In this document: positions 9,331 to 17,779 of the stretch, piece after piece
How the letters are laid out: the number at the start of each line of letters is the position of its first letter
How positions within the stretch are numbered: the first letter of the stretch is position 1
Assembly: GCF_900250075.1 (NCBI RefSeq)
Contig: NZ_LT977071.1
Coordinates: 970,138 to 1,034,137, forward strand
Reading direction: 5' to 3'
Source of the DNA: Cupriavidus taiwanensis
GTDB lineage: Bacteria > Pseudomonadota > Gammaproteobacteria > Burkholderiales > Burkholderiaceae
Length of the DNA: 64,000 bases
Translations under genes and position numbers: made by a program
The notes under the pieces: model-generated
What the model was told of the DNA's origin: nothing
The model's database searches: none
What the model saw: only the letters and a program-made list of their open reading frames with translations

Positions 9331-11868
9331 TCAGCTTAAGCGTTCGATGGCCTCCGTCAAAGTCTGGCGTGTGTCCCAGTAAGACTGCCAGGGGTCCGCC
9401 AGCTGGAAGCTCAGGTACTCGCGCGCATCGCGGATGGTCCACTGCGCGCCGCTTTTCAGCCTGGAAAGTTGCTCCCACGACACCGGCATGGACACGCCCA
9501 GCCCAGGCCGCGCGCGTGCCGAGAACGCGGCGGCGGTGGTCTGCGAGAAGCCGTTGCGCAGGTAATCGACGAAGATGCGGCCCTTGCGGTTGGCGGCGCC
9601 GGAGCGGGCGGTAAAGCGCTGCGGCAGCGTGGTGGCCAGGTGCCTGACAGCCGCATGTGAAAACGCCTTCACTTCATCGTAGGTCCGCCGCGGTGCCAGC
9701 GGCACCACCACATGCAGGCCCTTGCCGCCGCTGGTCTTGAGCCAGCACTGCAGGCCCAGCTCGTCCAGCAGCGTGCGCACCAGCATGGCGGCTTCCTGCA
9801 TGGTCTCCCACGCCACGCCTTCGCCGGGGTCCAGGTCGAAGATGACCCGGTCAGGATGGTCGATATCGCGCGCGGTGGAATTCCAGGTGTGGAACTCCAC
9901 CACGTTCATCTGGGCGGCGGCGACAATGGCTTCGGGCGAGTCTGCGGTCAGCAACGCCGCGTGGCCGGGCCACAGCGAAGCCGGTTGCTCGGTAAGGCCG
10001 GGCATTGCCGTCTCGGCATGCTTCTGGAAGAACGTGGGCGAGTCGATGCCCTCTGGCGCGCGCACCAGCGAGAGCGGGCGGTCCGCCAGGTGCGGCAGCA
10101 TCACCGCGGCGACGCTCTCGTAGTAGCGCACCAGTTCCACCTTGGTGATGCCTCTGGACTGGTCAATCACCCGTTCCGGATTGGTGACCTTGATGGCGGC
10201 AACGCCATGGGGCGTGACCGCGGTCTGCACCGCTTCGCGCCGGATCGACTTGACGACATGGTCCGTGCGCAGCCCTTTGAATGACGCGTGGCGAACCTGT
10301 CCGTCCGGTGTCCACTCGGTGAACTCGACCTCCGCGACCAGCTTTGGTTTGACCCAGCGCACCACGGCAGGCCGCCGGCCGCCCCAGCGCCCGCTGCCGC
10401 GGGCCTCCGTCGAGAAAGGACTGTCCTTGACTTCCAGTGCCGCCAGGCGCTTGCGCAAATCCATGGCGGTGGCACTGTCCCAGCCGGTGCCGACGCCGCC
10501 CGCATAAACCAGCGCCCCATCCGCGTAGACGCCCAGATACAGCCTGCCCACCTCGGCAGAGGCGCCTTCGCGGTCGGAGAAGCCGCCGATGACGAACTCC
10601 TGGCGCAGCTTGCATTTGGCCTTCAGCCAGCTCGGCGTCCGTGCCGAGACATAGGGGGAATCGGCGCGCTTGAAGATTAGCCCCTCCAGGCCGAGCCGGC
10701 AGGCCGCCTGGAACATCTGCGCCGGCGGCGCGTCGAAGGCTTCGCTGAAGCGCACCCGCTCCGAGCGCTCGGCAACCAGCCCGGCCAGCTTCGCCCTGCG
10801 CTGCACCAGCGGCAGCTCGCGCAGGTCGCGGCCTTCCCAGTAGGGCAGGTCGAAGGCGAAGTAGACGATCGCCTCGTGGCGATGCCCGTCGATGGCGTTC
10901 TGCAAGGCGTTGAAATCCGGCATGTCGTCGCGCAGCACCACGATCTCGCCATCCAGCCAGCCCTGCGAGATATCGAGCTTCTCGATTTCCGCCGCCAGTG
11001 AGTTCAGCCTGCGCGTCCAGTCATGCCCGTTGCGGGTGAACAGCGTTGCCCGGGCATCGTCGATCCTTGCCAGGATCCGGTACCCGTCGAACTTGGTTTC
11101 GATGATCCAGCCGGCGCCGGAAGGGAGGGCGGGCGAGAGCGTGGCAAGCTGGGGCCGCAGCTTCGCCGGCAATGGCGCGCGCGGCGCGCGCCGGATGGCC
11201 TGGTCCGGATCCTCCTGGTCCGCGACGCCGGAGGCCTCGGGCAATGCACCGAGCGGCCTGGCGATGACGCTGTCCGGCAGCGCGGCGAGGACATCGAACT
11301 CTGCCAGCGGACGTGCCCAGGCGTCGCGCTTCTTGAAGAGTATCCATTGCTCGGACTTGTCGCCCGGTTTGGCGATGCGCACCAGTTCCCAGCGTCCCGT
11401 CAGCTTTTCGCCGTGCAGATCGAAGACAAGCTTGCCGGCGGCCATGCCGTCATGCGGATCCCCCACCGGCGTCCAGGTGCCGCGGTCCCAGACGATCACG
11501 GACCCGGCTCCATATTGGTTCGGCGGGATCTCGCCTTCGAACCCGGCATAGTCGAGCGGGTGATCTTCGACATGGACGGCGATGCGCTTCTCGGCCGGGT
11601 CATAGCACGGTCCCTTGGGCACTGCCCAACTGAGCAGCACGCCGTCGAGCTCCAGCCGGAAATCATAGTGCAGGCGCCTGGCCCAGTGCTTCTGGACGAC
11701 AAAGCGCAGCGGCCCGGCATCCTGGCGCGGCCGTGGCCGCGCTGGCTTCCCGCTGGGTTCGGGCGTGATGCCGAAATTTCTCTTCTTGCTGTAACGCTCG
11801 AGGCCGCCAGCGGGCGCGGTGCCGCCATGCCTGGCGGCGGGAGCGGCCCGGGTCTTGCGGCCTGCCAT
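9331..11868 (-). CDS. ligD: LigD, multidomain ATP-dependent DNA ligase of NHEJ
   Basis: From ATG 11868 (MAGRKTRAAP) the protein has 845 residues. Three modules can be read in order. A 3'-phosphoesterase module (about 45-190) contains KHWARRLHYDFRLELDG and GEIPPNQYGAG. An ATP-dependent ligase core (about 230-520) has the nucleotidyl lysine K259 in TKFDGYR. A C-terminal primase-polymerase module (about 560-845) has DRVIFDLDPGEGV, with the metal-binding DxD, and KTSGGKGLHVVVPL. Together they trim, fill and seal double-strand breaks with Ku. The order PE-Lig-Pol is the common one in proteobacteria. A GTG 21 codons upstream would extend the protein into what looks like a DUF2188 fragment. Confidence 0.96.
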   Translation of the reverse strand: MAGRKTRAAPAARHGGTAPAGGLERYSKKRNFGITPEPSGKPARPRPRQDAGPLRFVVQKHWARRLHYDFRLELDGVLLSWAVPKGPCYDPAEKRIAVHVEDHPLDYAGFEGEIPPNQYGAGSVIVWDRGTWTPVGDPHDGMAAGKLVFDLHGEKLTGRWELVRIAKPGDKSEQWILFKKRDAWARPLAEFDVLAALPDSVIARPLGALPEASGVADQEDPDQAIRRAPRAPLPAKLRPQLATLSPALPSGAGWIIETKFDGYRILARIDDARATLFTRNGHDWTRRLNSLAAEIEKLDISQGWLDGEIVVLRDDMPDFNALQNAIDGHRHEAIVYFAFDLPYWEGRDLRELPLVQRRAKLAGLVAERSERVRFSEAFDAPPAQMFQAACRLGLEGLIFKRADSPYVSARTPSWLKAKCKLRQEFVIGGFSDREGASAEVGRLYLGVYADGALVYAGGVGTGWDSATAMDLRKRLAALEVKDSPFSTEARGSGRWGGRRPAVVRWVKPKLVAEVEFTEWTPDGQVRHASFKGLRTDHVVKSIRREAVQTAVTPHGVAAIKVTNPERVIDQSRGITKVELVRYYESVAAVMLPHLADRPLSLVRAPEGIDSPTFFQKHAETAMPGLTEQPASLWPGHAALLTADSPEAIVAAAQMNVVEFHTWNSTARDIDHPDRVIFDLDPGEGVAWETMQEAAMLVRTLLDELGLQCWLKTSGGKGLHVVVPLAPRRTYDEVKAFSHAAVRHLATTLPQRFTARSGAANRKGRIFVDYLRNGFSQTTAAAFSARARPGLGVSMPVSWEQLSRLKSGAQWTIRDAREYLSFQLADPWQSYWDTRQTLTEAIERLS

Positions 11869-11894
11869 GGCCTTGCCCGATGTCGTTGCCCGGA

Positions 11895-11987
11895 TCAGCG
11901 GACCCCGGCGCGCGCCACGCAGGACGCGCACGCCGCGGCTTGACCGGACCCATCGACGGGTACGACGTGAAGGTGTTTTCCGGCCAT
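11895..11987 (-). pseudogene. DUF2188-like small gene, apparently frameshifted into ligD
   Basis: An ATG at 11987 with a strong ribosome site (GGGGAGACC) opens MAGKHLHVVPVDG, the typical beginning of the roughly 70-residue DUF2188 proteins. The frame stops after 30 residues. The -1 frame, which is the ligD frame, continues with a W directly after the VDG and then VRVLRGARRGPLIRATTSGKA, compatible with the rest of a DUF2188 domain (GW.V..., then a TK-EA-like helix). One frameshift would therefore fuse it to the extended N-terminus of LigD. It could be a decayed gene, a real frameshift or a sequencing error. The similarity is judged by eye and is short. Confidence 0.35.
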
Positions 11988-12108
11988 GGCGGTCTCCCCG
12001 GAGTGATGGGGCCAGTCTGCGCGCGCACGCGGATGCGGGCTATCGGAAGCCGTCTGACAAGATGCGCTGGAAAGTGCGTCTTGCGACAGGCGCTTGCGCC
12101 TGGCGCCA

Positions 12109-13290
12109 TCACCTGTCGAGGTGGCCCGAGGCGGAGAAGCGGTAGCGCCCTTCCATAAACCCAAGCCCGAACAGGCCCAGCACCGTGTCATAGTAGGTCG
12201 GGCCGCCAGGCCCCGACGGTGCGCCCACGATCTCCCTCGCACGCGCCCATTGGGCAGCCAGGGCCGGCGAGCCGGCGGCGCTCAGGAACGGCAGCAGCGC
12301 GGCGGAGAAAGCGGGGGGTCCGATGCCTTCGACCTTGCCGCTTTCGGCGTACATCTTCTCCGGCGGTGCCGCCCGTCCTGCCAGGCGCGCCGCATTGGGC
12401 AGCAGCGCCTGCATCATGGCGCCCCGCGTACTGTCCTGCCCGGGCGTCATGCCAGCCCACAGGTAGACCCGCACGGCGTCATAGCTGCTGAGGTCTCCCT
12501 TGACCGGATCGCGCACGAATCCACGCCGACGCGCACCGGCGCGGTAGGCCGACCAGTCCGGCACGATGCCGGCCCGGGACACCGCGCGGATCAGCCTTGC
12601 CGCCTGTGCGGCCAGGCTGCCCCACGGACCCGGCGGGTCGAAGGCGGCGAGCCGGCGCAGCACCGGTACCGGCAGATAGCTGGGATTGAGACGCCAGCTG
12701 CGGGAGCCGTCGGGGCCGCTGTCGATAAACCCCGCGGGACCGGGCAGCAGCATGGGGCCGAAGCCGGGCAGTGTGGCCACCTCCTGCGCTGCCACCAGCC
12801 GCAGCAACGCGCGTGCCGCGTCGGCGTAGGCGGGGGCATGCCACAAGCGCGCGGCCTCCGCCAGCGCGAACGCGAACCACAGATCGGCATCGGCAGCCGG
12901 ATTGCGGTCCAGCACGCCCCACGTGCCGTCGTCGCGCCTGCCCCACTGCCATGCCGGCAGCTTGTCGTCCAGGCGACCATCGCCAAGATGGGCCACGCTC
13001 CAGCGCCAGAGCCGGTCGAAGGTATCGCGGTCATCCGCGACCAGGGCAAACACCATGCCGTAGGACTGTCCCTCGGACGTGCTTTGCAACGTGGGCGTGG
13101 AGTAGTCGATGACGCGGCCATCCGCCTGCACGAAGCGCTCCAGGAACTGCCGGTAGAGCGGCCAGGGGGATGCGGGCGGTGTGACAGATGGCGCGTGGGC
13201 GCGCGTCTCGGTGGGCCATGTGGCGGTCAGCGCGCTGGCGCCGAGCGCGCAGGCATAAGTCACGTAACGGCGGCGGGCTGGGTTTGTCAT
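12109..13290 (-). CDS. bcsZ: BcsZ-like GH8 endo-1,4-beta-glucanase
   Basis: The 393-residue protein has an N-terminal export signal (ending near ETRAHA) and a glycoside hydrolase family 8 domain. TSEGQSYGMVFALVADD contains the candidate acid glutamate. NPAADADLWFAFAL contains a candidate catalytic aspartate, and LSSYDAVRVYLWAGM is also characteristic. BcsZ cuts beta-1,4-glucan in the periplasm and normally accompanies cellulose synthase genes (bcsA/B/C). Here no bcs neighbour is seen: ligD lies downstream and a short-chain dehydrogenase upstream. It may serve a synthase elsewhere or act alone on plant or self glucan. Confidence 0.88.
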   Translation of the reverse strand: MTNPARRRYVTYACALGASALTATWPTETRAHAPSVTPPASPWPLYRQFLERFVQADGRVIDYSTPTLQSTSEGQSYGMVFALVADDRDTFDRLWRWSVAHLGDGRLDDKLPAWQWGRRDDGTWGVLDRNPAADADLWFAFALAEAARLWHAPAYADAARALLRLVAAQEVATLPGFGPMLLPGPAGFIDSGPDGSRSWRLNPSYLPVPVLRRLAAFDPPGPWGSLAAQAARLIRAVSRAGIVPDWSAYRAGARRRGFVRDPVKGDLSSYDAVRVYLWAGMTPGQDSTRGAMMQALLPNAARLAGRAAPPEKMYAESGKVEGIGPPAFSAALLPFLSAAGSPALAAQWARAREIVGAPSGPGGPTYYDTVLGLFGLGFMEGRYRFSASGHLDR

Positions 13291-13432
13291 GGCGAAGGTG
13301 ATGCGCCGCGGTGCAGAGCGGGGGGCGCTCTGGACGGCTCATCGCGGGCGCGCTTTCGGAAGAGTTTATGCCACAACTCGGGGCGGTCACCTGGGCGCGG
13401 TGATAAATCCGATCGCGCCCATCGGGACTGCA

Positions 13433-14245
13433 TCAAAGCATCACGTAGCCACCGCTCACGCCCAGACTCTGGCCGGTGATGAAGGCGGCGCGATCCGATG
13501 CCAGGAACGTCACCACACCCGAGATATCCTCCGGCCGCGACAGCCTTCCGAGTCCGCGTGCGATCGGGTAGGCGCCAAGCATCTTCTTGAGGCGGTCGTC
13601 GGTTTCGGGAGTGGCTGACGGGTGCAGCGGGCCGTTGGCGATGCCTTCGTGCGAGACCGCGCCCAGTGCGATGGTGTTGACGTTGATGCAATCCCGCCCG
13701 TGCTCCTGCGCGATCGCCTTGGCGAATCCCAGCATGGCGGCCTTGGCGCCGGAGTAGACCGCCAGGCGCGCCTCGCCGACCCGTCCGGCTTCGGACATGA
13801 TGTTGACGATCTTGCCGCCGCCCCGGCGCTGCATGCCGGGCAGGGCACTGCGACAGCAGTTCATCACGCCGTAGACATTCAGGTCGACGACTTCCTTCCA
13901 GTCTTCCACCGGCATTTCCATGAACGTCGGCGGCATGCCGCCCTTGGTACGGCGCGCCACGGTTACGCCGGCGTTGTTGACCAGGATGTCGACGTCGCCG
14001 AAGCGTTCCCGTGCCAGCGCGAACATGCGCTCCACCTGCCCGGCATCGCCAATGTCGGCCTGCACGGCCAATGCCTGGCCGCCTGCGTCTTCGATTTCCT
14101 TTTGCACGGCCTGCGCGCGCTCGAGGAAATAGTCGTTGACCACCACGCTGACGCCTTCGCCTGCGAGTTCCAGGCAGATTCGTCGCCCTACGCCTTGTCC
14201 GCCGCCCGTCACCAGCGCCACTTTGCCTTGCAGATGCAGTTCCAT
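13433..14245 (-). CDS. SDR family oxidoreductase
   Basis: The start at ATG 14245 is fixed by a clear GGAGGAG ribosome site, giving 270 residues. The frame extends upstream but that part is unlike the family. The Rossmann motif TGGGQGVGRRI lies near residue 12, NNAGV near 90, and the catalytic set is a Ser in NIMSEAG with YSGAK near 165. It ends in GVSGGYVML. These enzymes oxidise or reduce a hydroxyl/keto group with NAD(P). As the last gene of the OB-fold/thiolase/hydratase operon, it probably acts as a 3-hydroxyacyl-CoA or ring-alcohol dehydrogenase in a beta-oxidation-like route. The substrate is not deducible. Confidence 0.85.
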   Translation of the reverse strand: MELHLQGKVALVTGGGQGVGRRICLELAGEGVSVVVNDYFLERAQAVQKEIEDAGGQALAVQADIGDAGQVERMFALARERFGDVDILVNNAGVTVARRTKGGMPPTFMEMPVEDWKEVVDLNVYGVMNCCRSALPGMQRRGGGKIVNIMSEAGRVGEARLAVYSGAKAAMLGFAKAIAQEHGRDCINVNTIALGAVSHEGIANGPLHPSATPETDDRLKKMLGAYPIARGLGRLSRPEDISGVVTFLASDRAAFITGQSLGVSGGYVML

Positions 14246-14300
14246 TTCGGTTCTCCTCCAGATTTCGGTATGTCGATGTATCAATGCCCGCCGTGGTGGC

Positions 14301-15092
14301 TTAGCGCCCGACGAAGCGGGGCTCGCGCTTTTCGACGAAGGCGCGCATCCCTTCCCTCCTGTCTTCGCTGTCCACCACCATGGCCGCGCCGTAGCATTCA
14401 AACTGCAGGCCCATGTCAACCGAGCCCTGCATGCCCAGGTTGACCGACCGCTTGGCAAAACGCACGGCCAACGGCGGTTGCGCGGCGATGCGCCTGGCCA
14501 TGGTCAAGGCCTCGTCCAGCAGCTTGTCGTCGTCGGTCACCCGGTTCACCAGGCGCATCTCCTTCGCCGCGTCGGCGCTGATCAGTTCGCTGGTAAAGAT
14601 GAGTTCCTTGGCCACTGCCGCACCCACCACGCGCGGCAGGCGCTGCGTGCCGCCGGCGGCGGGGATGACGCCGAGCCTGATCTCGGGCAGGCCGAAGCGG
14701 GCCGACCTGGCGGCGAGCCTGATGTCGGCGCACAGGGCCAGCTCCAGGCCGCCGCCGAGCGCCACGCCGTTGATGGCGGCAATCACGGGCTTCTCGAATT
14801 CCTCGATGCCGCGGAACAGCTCGTGGGTACGTTGCTGCGTGACGTAGTAGTCGGCGGGATGGGCCGTGCCCGCGGCGCGCTCCTTGATGTCGGCGCCAGC
14901 ACAGAACGCCTTGTCGCCGGCGCCGGTCAGCACCACGCAGCGCACGCTGGCGTCGTCCCGCGCCAGCGAGAAGAATGCCTTGGCGAGGTCCGGCTTCATG
15001 GTGCCGCCCAGGGTGTTCATCCGCTCCGGGCGGTTCAGCCGGATAACGGCCACGCCCTCGACCACCTCGTACAACAGGGTTTCGAACTGCAT
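14301..15092 (-). CDS. Enoyl-CoA hydratase/isomerase family protein
   Basis: The 263-residue protein follows an AAGGAGA ribosome site. It shows the crotonase pattern: DKAFCAGADIKE near residue 60 (first oxyanion-hole loop), NGVALGGGLELALCADIRLA near 110 and RFGLPEIRLGVIPAAGGTQRL near 135. The glutamate in PEIRLGV and the G-G loop are retained, so it should be a hydratase or isomerase of a CoA thioester. It lies between the thiolase and the SDR, consistent with successive hydration, oxidation and thiolysis. The exact substrate is unknown. Confidence 0.9.
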   Translation of the reverse strand: MQFETLLYEVVEGVAVIRLNRPERMNTLGGTMKPDLAKAFFSLARDDASVRCVVLTGAGDKAFCAGADIKERAAGTAHPADYYVTQQRTHELFRGIEEFEKPVIAAINGVALGGGLELALCADIRLAARSARFGLPEIRLGVIPAAGGTQRLPRVVGAAVAKELIFTSELISADAAKEMRLVNRVTDDDKLLDEALTMARRIAAQPPLAVRFAKRSVNLGMQGSVDMGLQFECYGAAMVVDSEDRREGMRAFVEKREPRFVGR

Positions 15093-15177
15093 CGATGTCT
15101 CCTTGCTTGGAATGATGTTCGCGCCGGTGTCTCGCCAGGGTGCGCCGGCGGCAGCTGCGGCCGGCGCACCCGGGGGA

Positions 15178-16326
15178 TCACTGCGCTGCCGCCAGCACGT
15201 GGGCGAAGGCCACCGAGCCGAGCCCGATCATGTGCGCCAGGCCCAGGCGCGCGCCCGGGTGTTGCCGCCCGTGCGCCTCGCCGCGGATCTGGCGCGTGAT
15301 CTCGGCGATCTGCCCAATGCCGGTCGGCCCGGTCGGATGACCCATGCCGAGCAGGCCGCCCGATGCATTGACCGCGCATTGGCCGCCGATGGCCGAAGCG
15401 CCGCGTTCAAGCCAGGCTGCCCCTTCTCCGGGTGCGCACAGGCCCATGGCCTCGGTGTAGACCAGTTCCTCGATCGAGAAGGCCTCGTGCAGCTCCACCA
15501 GGTTCAGGTCGCGCGGCCCGATGCCGGCCTGCTCGTACGCCAGCGCGGTGGAGCTGCGCACCATGTCGATGGCTGCCGAGGCCTCGCCTTGCTCGAGCTG
15601 CTCGCTGTTCGCCACCGATGCCAGCACGCGCACGGCGCGGCGCTTGTCCAGGCCGAGACGCTTTATCGCGGCCTCCGACACCACGATCACGGCAGCGGCG
15701 CCGTCGCCGCGCGGGCAGCACTGCTGCACCGTCAGGTCGCCCACCACCTTGGGCGAGGCCATGACCTGCTCGAGCGTGCGGGGCTTGCGGAACTGTGCGT
15801 ACGGGTTGAGCGCCGCATTGCCGTGGTTCTTGACCGCGACGCGCGCCATGGCTTCGGGCTTCAGGCCATGCCGGCGCAGGTATTCATGCGCCATCAGCGC
15901 GAACTTCACGGGGGGCATGGTCGCGGTTGGCGCAAGGTGCGGCAGGCCGTCCTTGTCGGCGGCCTTGCGGCCATCGCCGAACTTGTCCACGCCCATCGCC
16001 ACCACCACGTCGGAGACGCCGCTTGCCACCTCCAGGCACGCCTGGCGGAACGCCGAGCAGCCCGATGCCGAAGCGCTTTCCACCTGCGTCACGGCAAGGC
16101 CGGTGGAGCCCAGGTGGCGAAACATGACGCGCCCGGTAGCCATGCCGATCGCCGACGTCCCGACGTAGGCGCTCTGCACCTCGGGCCAGCCGATGTTGGC
16201 GTCGGCCAGCGCCTCGCGCATTGCGCGCAGGCCGAGGCTGACATAGGGGATGTCCGATGCGAACTGGTATGGATGCAGCCCGATGCCAATGACGTACACA
16301 GGGGTTTGCTGAAGCAGTCGGTTCAT
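15178..16326 (-). CDS. Thiolase family protein (SCP-x-like)
   Basis: The 382-residue protein belongs to the lipid-transfer/thiolase branch. The nucleophile cysteine is in SASGCSAFRQA (near residue 89), and the C-terminal GGLLGMGHPTGPTG holds the catalytic histidine. The usual second cysteine loop of classical thiolases is not evident. The start overlaps the stop of the OB-fold gene (ATGA), as is common for this thiolase branch, where a Zn-ribbon/OB-fold partner forms a complex with the enzyme. Predicted role: thiolytic cleavage or condensation of a 3-ketoacyl-CoA, possibly of a branched or cyclic acid. Confidence 0.88.
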   Translation of the reverse strand: MNRLLQQTPVYVIGIGLHPYQFASDIPYVSLGLRAMREALADANIGWPEVQSAYVGTSAIGMATGRVMFRHLGSTGLAVTQVESASASGCSAFRQACLEVASGVSDVVVAMGVDKFGDGRKAADKDGLPHLAPTATMPPVKFALMAHEYLRRHGLKPEAMARVAVKNHGNAALNPYAQFRKPRTLEQVMASPKVVGDLTVQQCCPRGDGAAAVIVVSEAAIKRLGLDKRRAVRVLASVANSEQLEQGEASAAIDMVRSSTALAYEQAGIGPRDLNLVELHEAFSIEELVYTEAMGLCAPGEGAAWLERGASAIGGQCAVNASGGLLGMGHPTGPTGIGQIAEITRQIRGEAHGRQHPGARLGLAHMIGLGSVAFAHVLAAAQ

Positions 16327-16727
16327 CGCTGCACCTCTCCGGTTGCGGGGGCAAAGCGCAGCGGATAGCGGTCGCCGCAGGGGGCGTCGCGGCGGATCAC
16401 GCCCTGGACCGTCATGCCGGGAACCAGTTCCGATTCGCTGGCCACGTCGAGGAGCACCTCTTCGCGTATGCCTGGCGCAAAGTCGACCTCGCCGACGACG
16501 AATGGCGGCGGCATGCCAGGAACCAGCGGCGCATGCACGGTCACGTAGTTGCGCAGCGTGCCCCGGGCGGGCAGTTCTTCAACGGTGCCACGTTCGGGCT
16601 CCGCGCCGCAGAACTGGCAGCCATAGGCCGAAGCGGGATAGGTGGGATGGCCGCAAGCGCCGCAGCGCAGGACGGCCAGGGATGGCGCGCCTTGGGTTTC
16701 AGGCGGACGGGATGGCTCGCTTTGCAT
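16323..16727 (-). CDS. Zn-ribbon/OB-fold protein, thiolase partner
   Basis: The 134-residue protein has a rubredoxin-like zinc ribbon (LRCGACGHPTYP, then GCQFCG) at residues 20-45, followed by an OB-fold domain ending PLRFAPATGE. This is the DUF35/OB-fold family, whose members pair with SCP-x-type thiolases and may bind acyl-CoA. The start follows GGAGACC, and the stop overlaps the thiolase start. It is the first gene of the minus-strand arm, facing the IclR regulator across a 199-bp region with dyads. Confidence 0.88.
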   Translation of the reverse strand: MQSEPSRPPETQGAPSLAVLRCGACGHPTYPASAYGCQFCGAEPERGTVEELPARGTLRNYVTVHAPLVPGMPPPFVVGEVDFAPGIREEVLLDVASESELVPGMTVQGVIRRDAPCGDRYPLRFAPATGEVQR

Positions 16728-16788
16728 GGGTCTCCTTTTCAGTGTGCGGGTGCCGTGCGGTCTGGCACCGGTGCCGATCTTTATCTTG

Positions 16789-16872
16789 CGTAACTACGAT
16801 AGGTCGTATTAGCATCCAGTATATCGTAGTAACGACCCCTGTCAAACACGGAAGCCCGTACGAAATCTCGTA
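16789..16872. promoter_or_regulatory. Probable IclR operator region with repeated dyads
   Basis: Two exact copies of TACGA-N4-TCGTA occur in the region between the OB-fold gene and the IclR gene: 16795-16808 (spacer TAGG) and 16859-16872 (spacer AATC). A larger imperfect inverted repeat is formed by CGTAACTACGAT (16789-16800) and ATCGTAGTAACG (16823-16834). IclR-family proteins bind such short palindromes, often in pairs. The position between divergent arms suggests that both arms and the regulator itself are controlled from here. Binding is inferred, not shown. Confidence 0.65.
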
Positions 16873-16926
16873 GACTTGCGGTTTGGGCGGATCTCGCCCT
16901 GCCATCACGAGGATTTCGGAGAACCC

Positions 16927-17676
16927 ATGCCTAGCTTTGTTCCTGCTGCCGCGCGCAGTCTTGCCGTCTTCGAGGTGTTCTCGCGCGAAAAGCGCGAGCT
17001 CTCCAATTCGGAACTGGCGCGCCTGCTCGATCTGCCGGAGAGCAGTTGCTCCGACCTGCTGCATACGCTGACCGAGACCGGGTATCTGATGCGGACCGCG
17101 CGCACGCGCCGCTTCTATCCCACCATGCGGCTTCATTCCATCTGTGAAGCCATTGCCGGCAACGATCCGCTGGCGGCGGTTGCCGCCGAGGCCACGGAGT
17201 TCCTCACCGGCAAGACCGGCGAGACCTCGTTGTGCGGCCGGCTTGACGGGGCCCATGTGCGGGTGACCGGCTTCCAGGAAAGCCGCTACGAATTGCGTTA
17301 CGTGCTGCGGGTTGGCAAGCGCCTGGCCTTGCATGCCACGGCGCTTGGCAAGGCCCTGCTGGCGGTACTGCCACCGGAAGACGCGGCGCGGCAGTTGCGC
17401 CTGCGCGCGCTGCCCAAGCTGGGACCCAGGACGGAGATCAATCCGGTGGTGCTGGAAAAGCAGATCGCCGACGTGCGCAAGCGCGGCTGGGCCTGGGTCG
17501 AGGACGAAGGCGGTGAAGGTGTGACGGCCATTGCGGTGGCCGGACGGATCGGCGACGAACCGTTCGCGATCTCGCTGGCGGGTCCCACCGAACGATTCAA
17601 GCGCCGCAAGGACGAGTACCTGGAGGTGATCGAGGCCGCGCGGGATCTGGTTTTCCCCGCGTTCCAACAAAACTAG
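16927..17676 (+). CDS. IclR family transcriptional regulator
   Basis: From ATG 16927 the protein has 249 residues; an upstream frame extension of 17 codons crosses the dyad region and is unlikely. An N-terminal winged helix (residues 8-70, with NSELARLLDLPESSCSDLLHTL) is followed by the effector domain with LHATALGKALLAVLP and GVTAIAVAGRIGDE. It probably senses an acyl-CoA intermediate or the free acid of the pathway and controls the flanking arms. It lies 103 bp before the acyl-CoA dehydrogenase and may be cotranscribed with it. Confidence 0.92.
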   Translation: MPSFVPAAARSLAVFEVFSREKRELSNSELARLLDLPESSCSDLLHTLTETGYLMRTARTRRFYPTMRLHSICEAIAGNDPLAAVAAEATEFLTGKTGETSLCGRLDGAHVRVTGFQESRYELRYVLRVGKRLALHATALGKALLAVLPPEDAARQLRLRALPKLGPRTEINPVVLEKQIADVRKRGWAWVEDEGGEGVTAIAVAGRIGDEPFAISLAGPTERFKRRKDEYLEVIEAARDLVFPAFQQN

Positions 17677-17779
17677 GCCGGCGCATGGGACCGTCCCTGT
17701 GTCCGGCCTTGGTATCGGCGATGCCCGGGCTGCCCGGCGTCGCCCGTATTTCTCAACCGGGCTTTTACAGGAGACACCC

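Noticed and set aside
12088..12101. Small palindrome AGGCGCTTGCGCCT after bcsZ as a terminator
   Set aside because: The hairpin is short and has no T run on the bcsZ strand.
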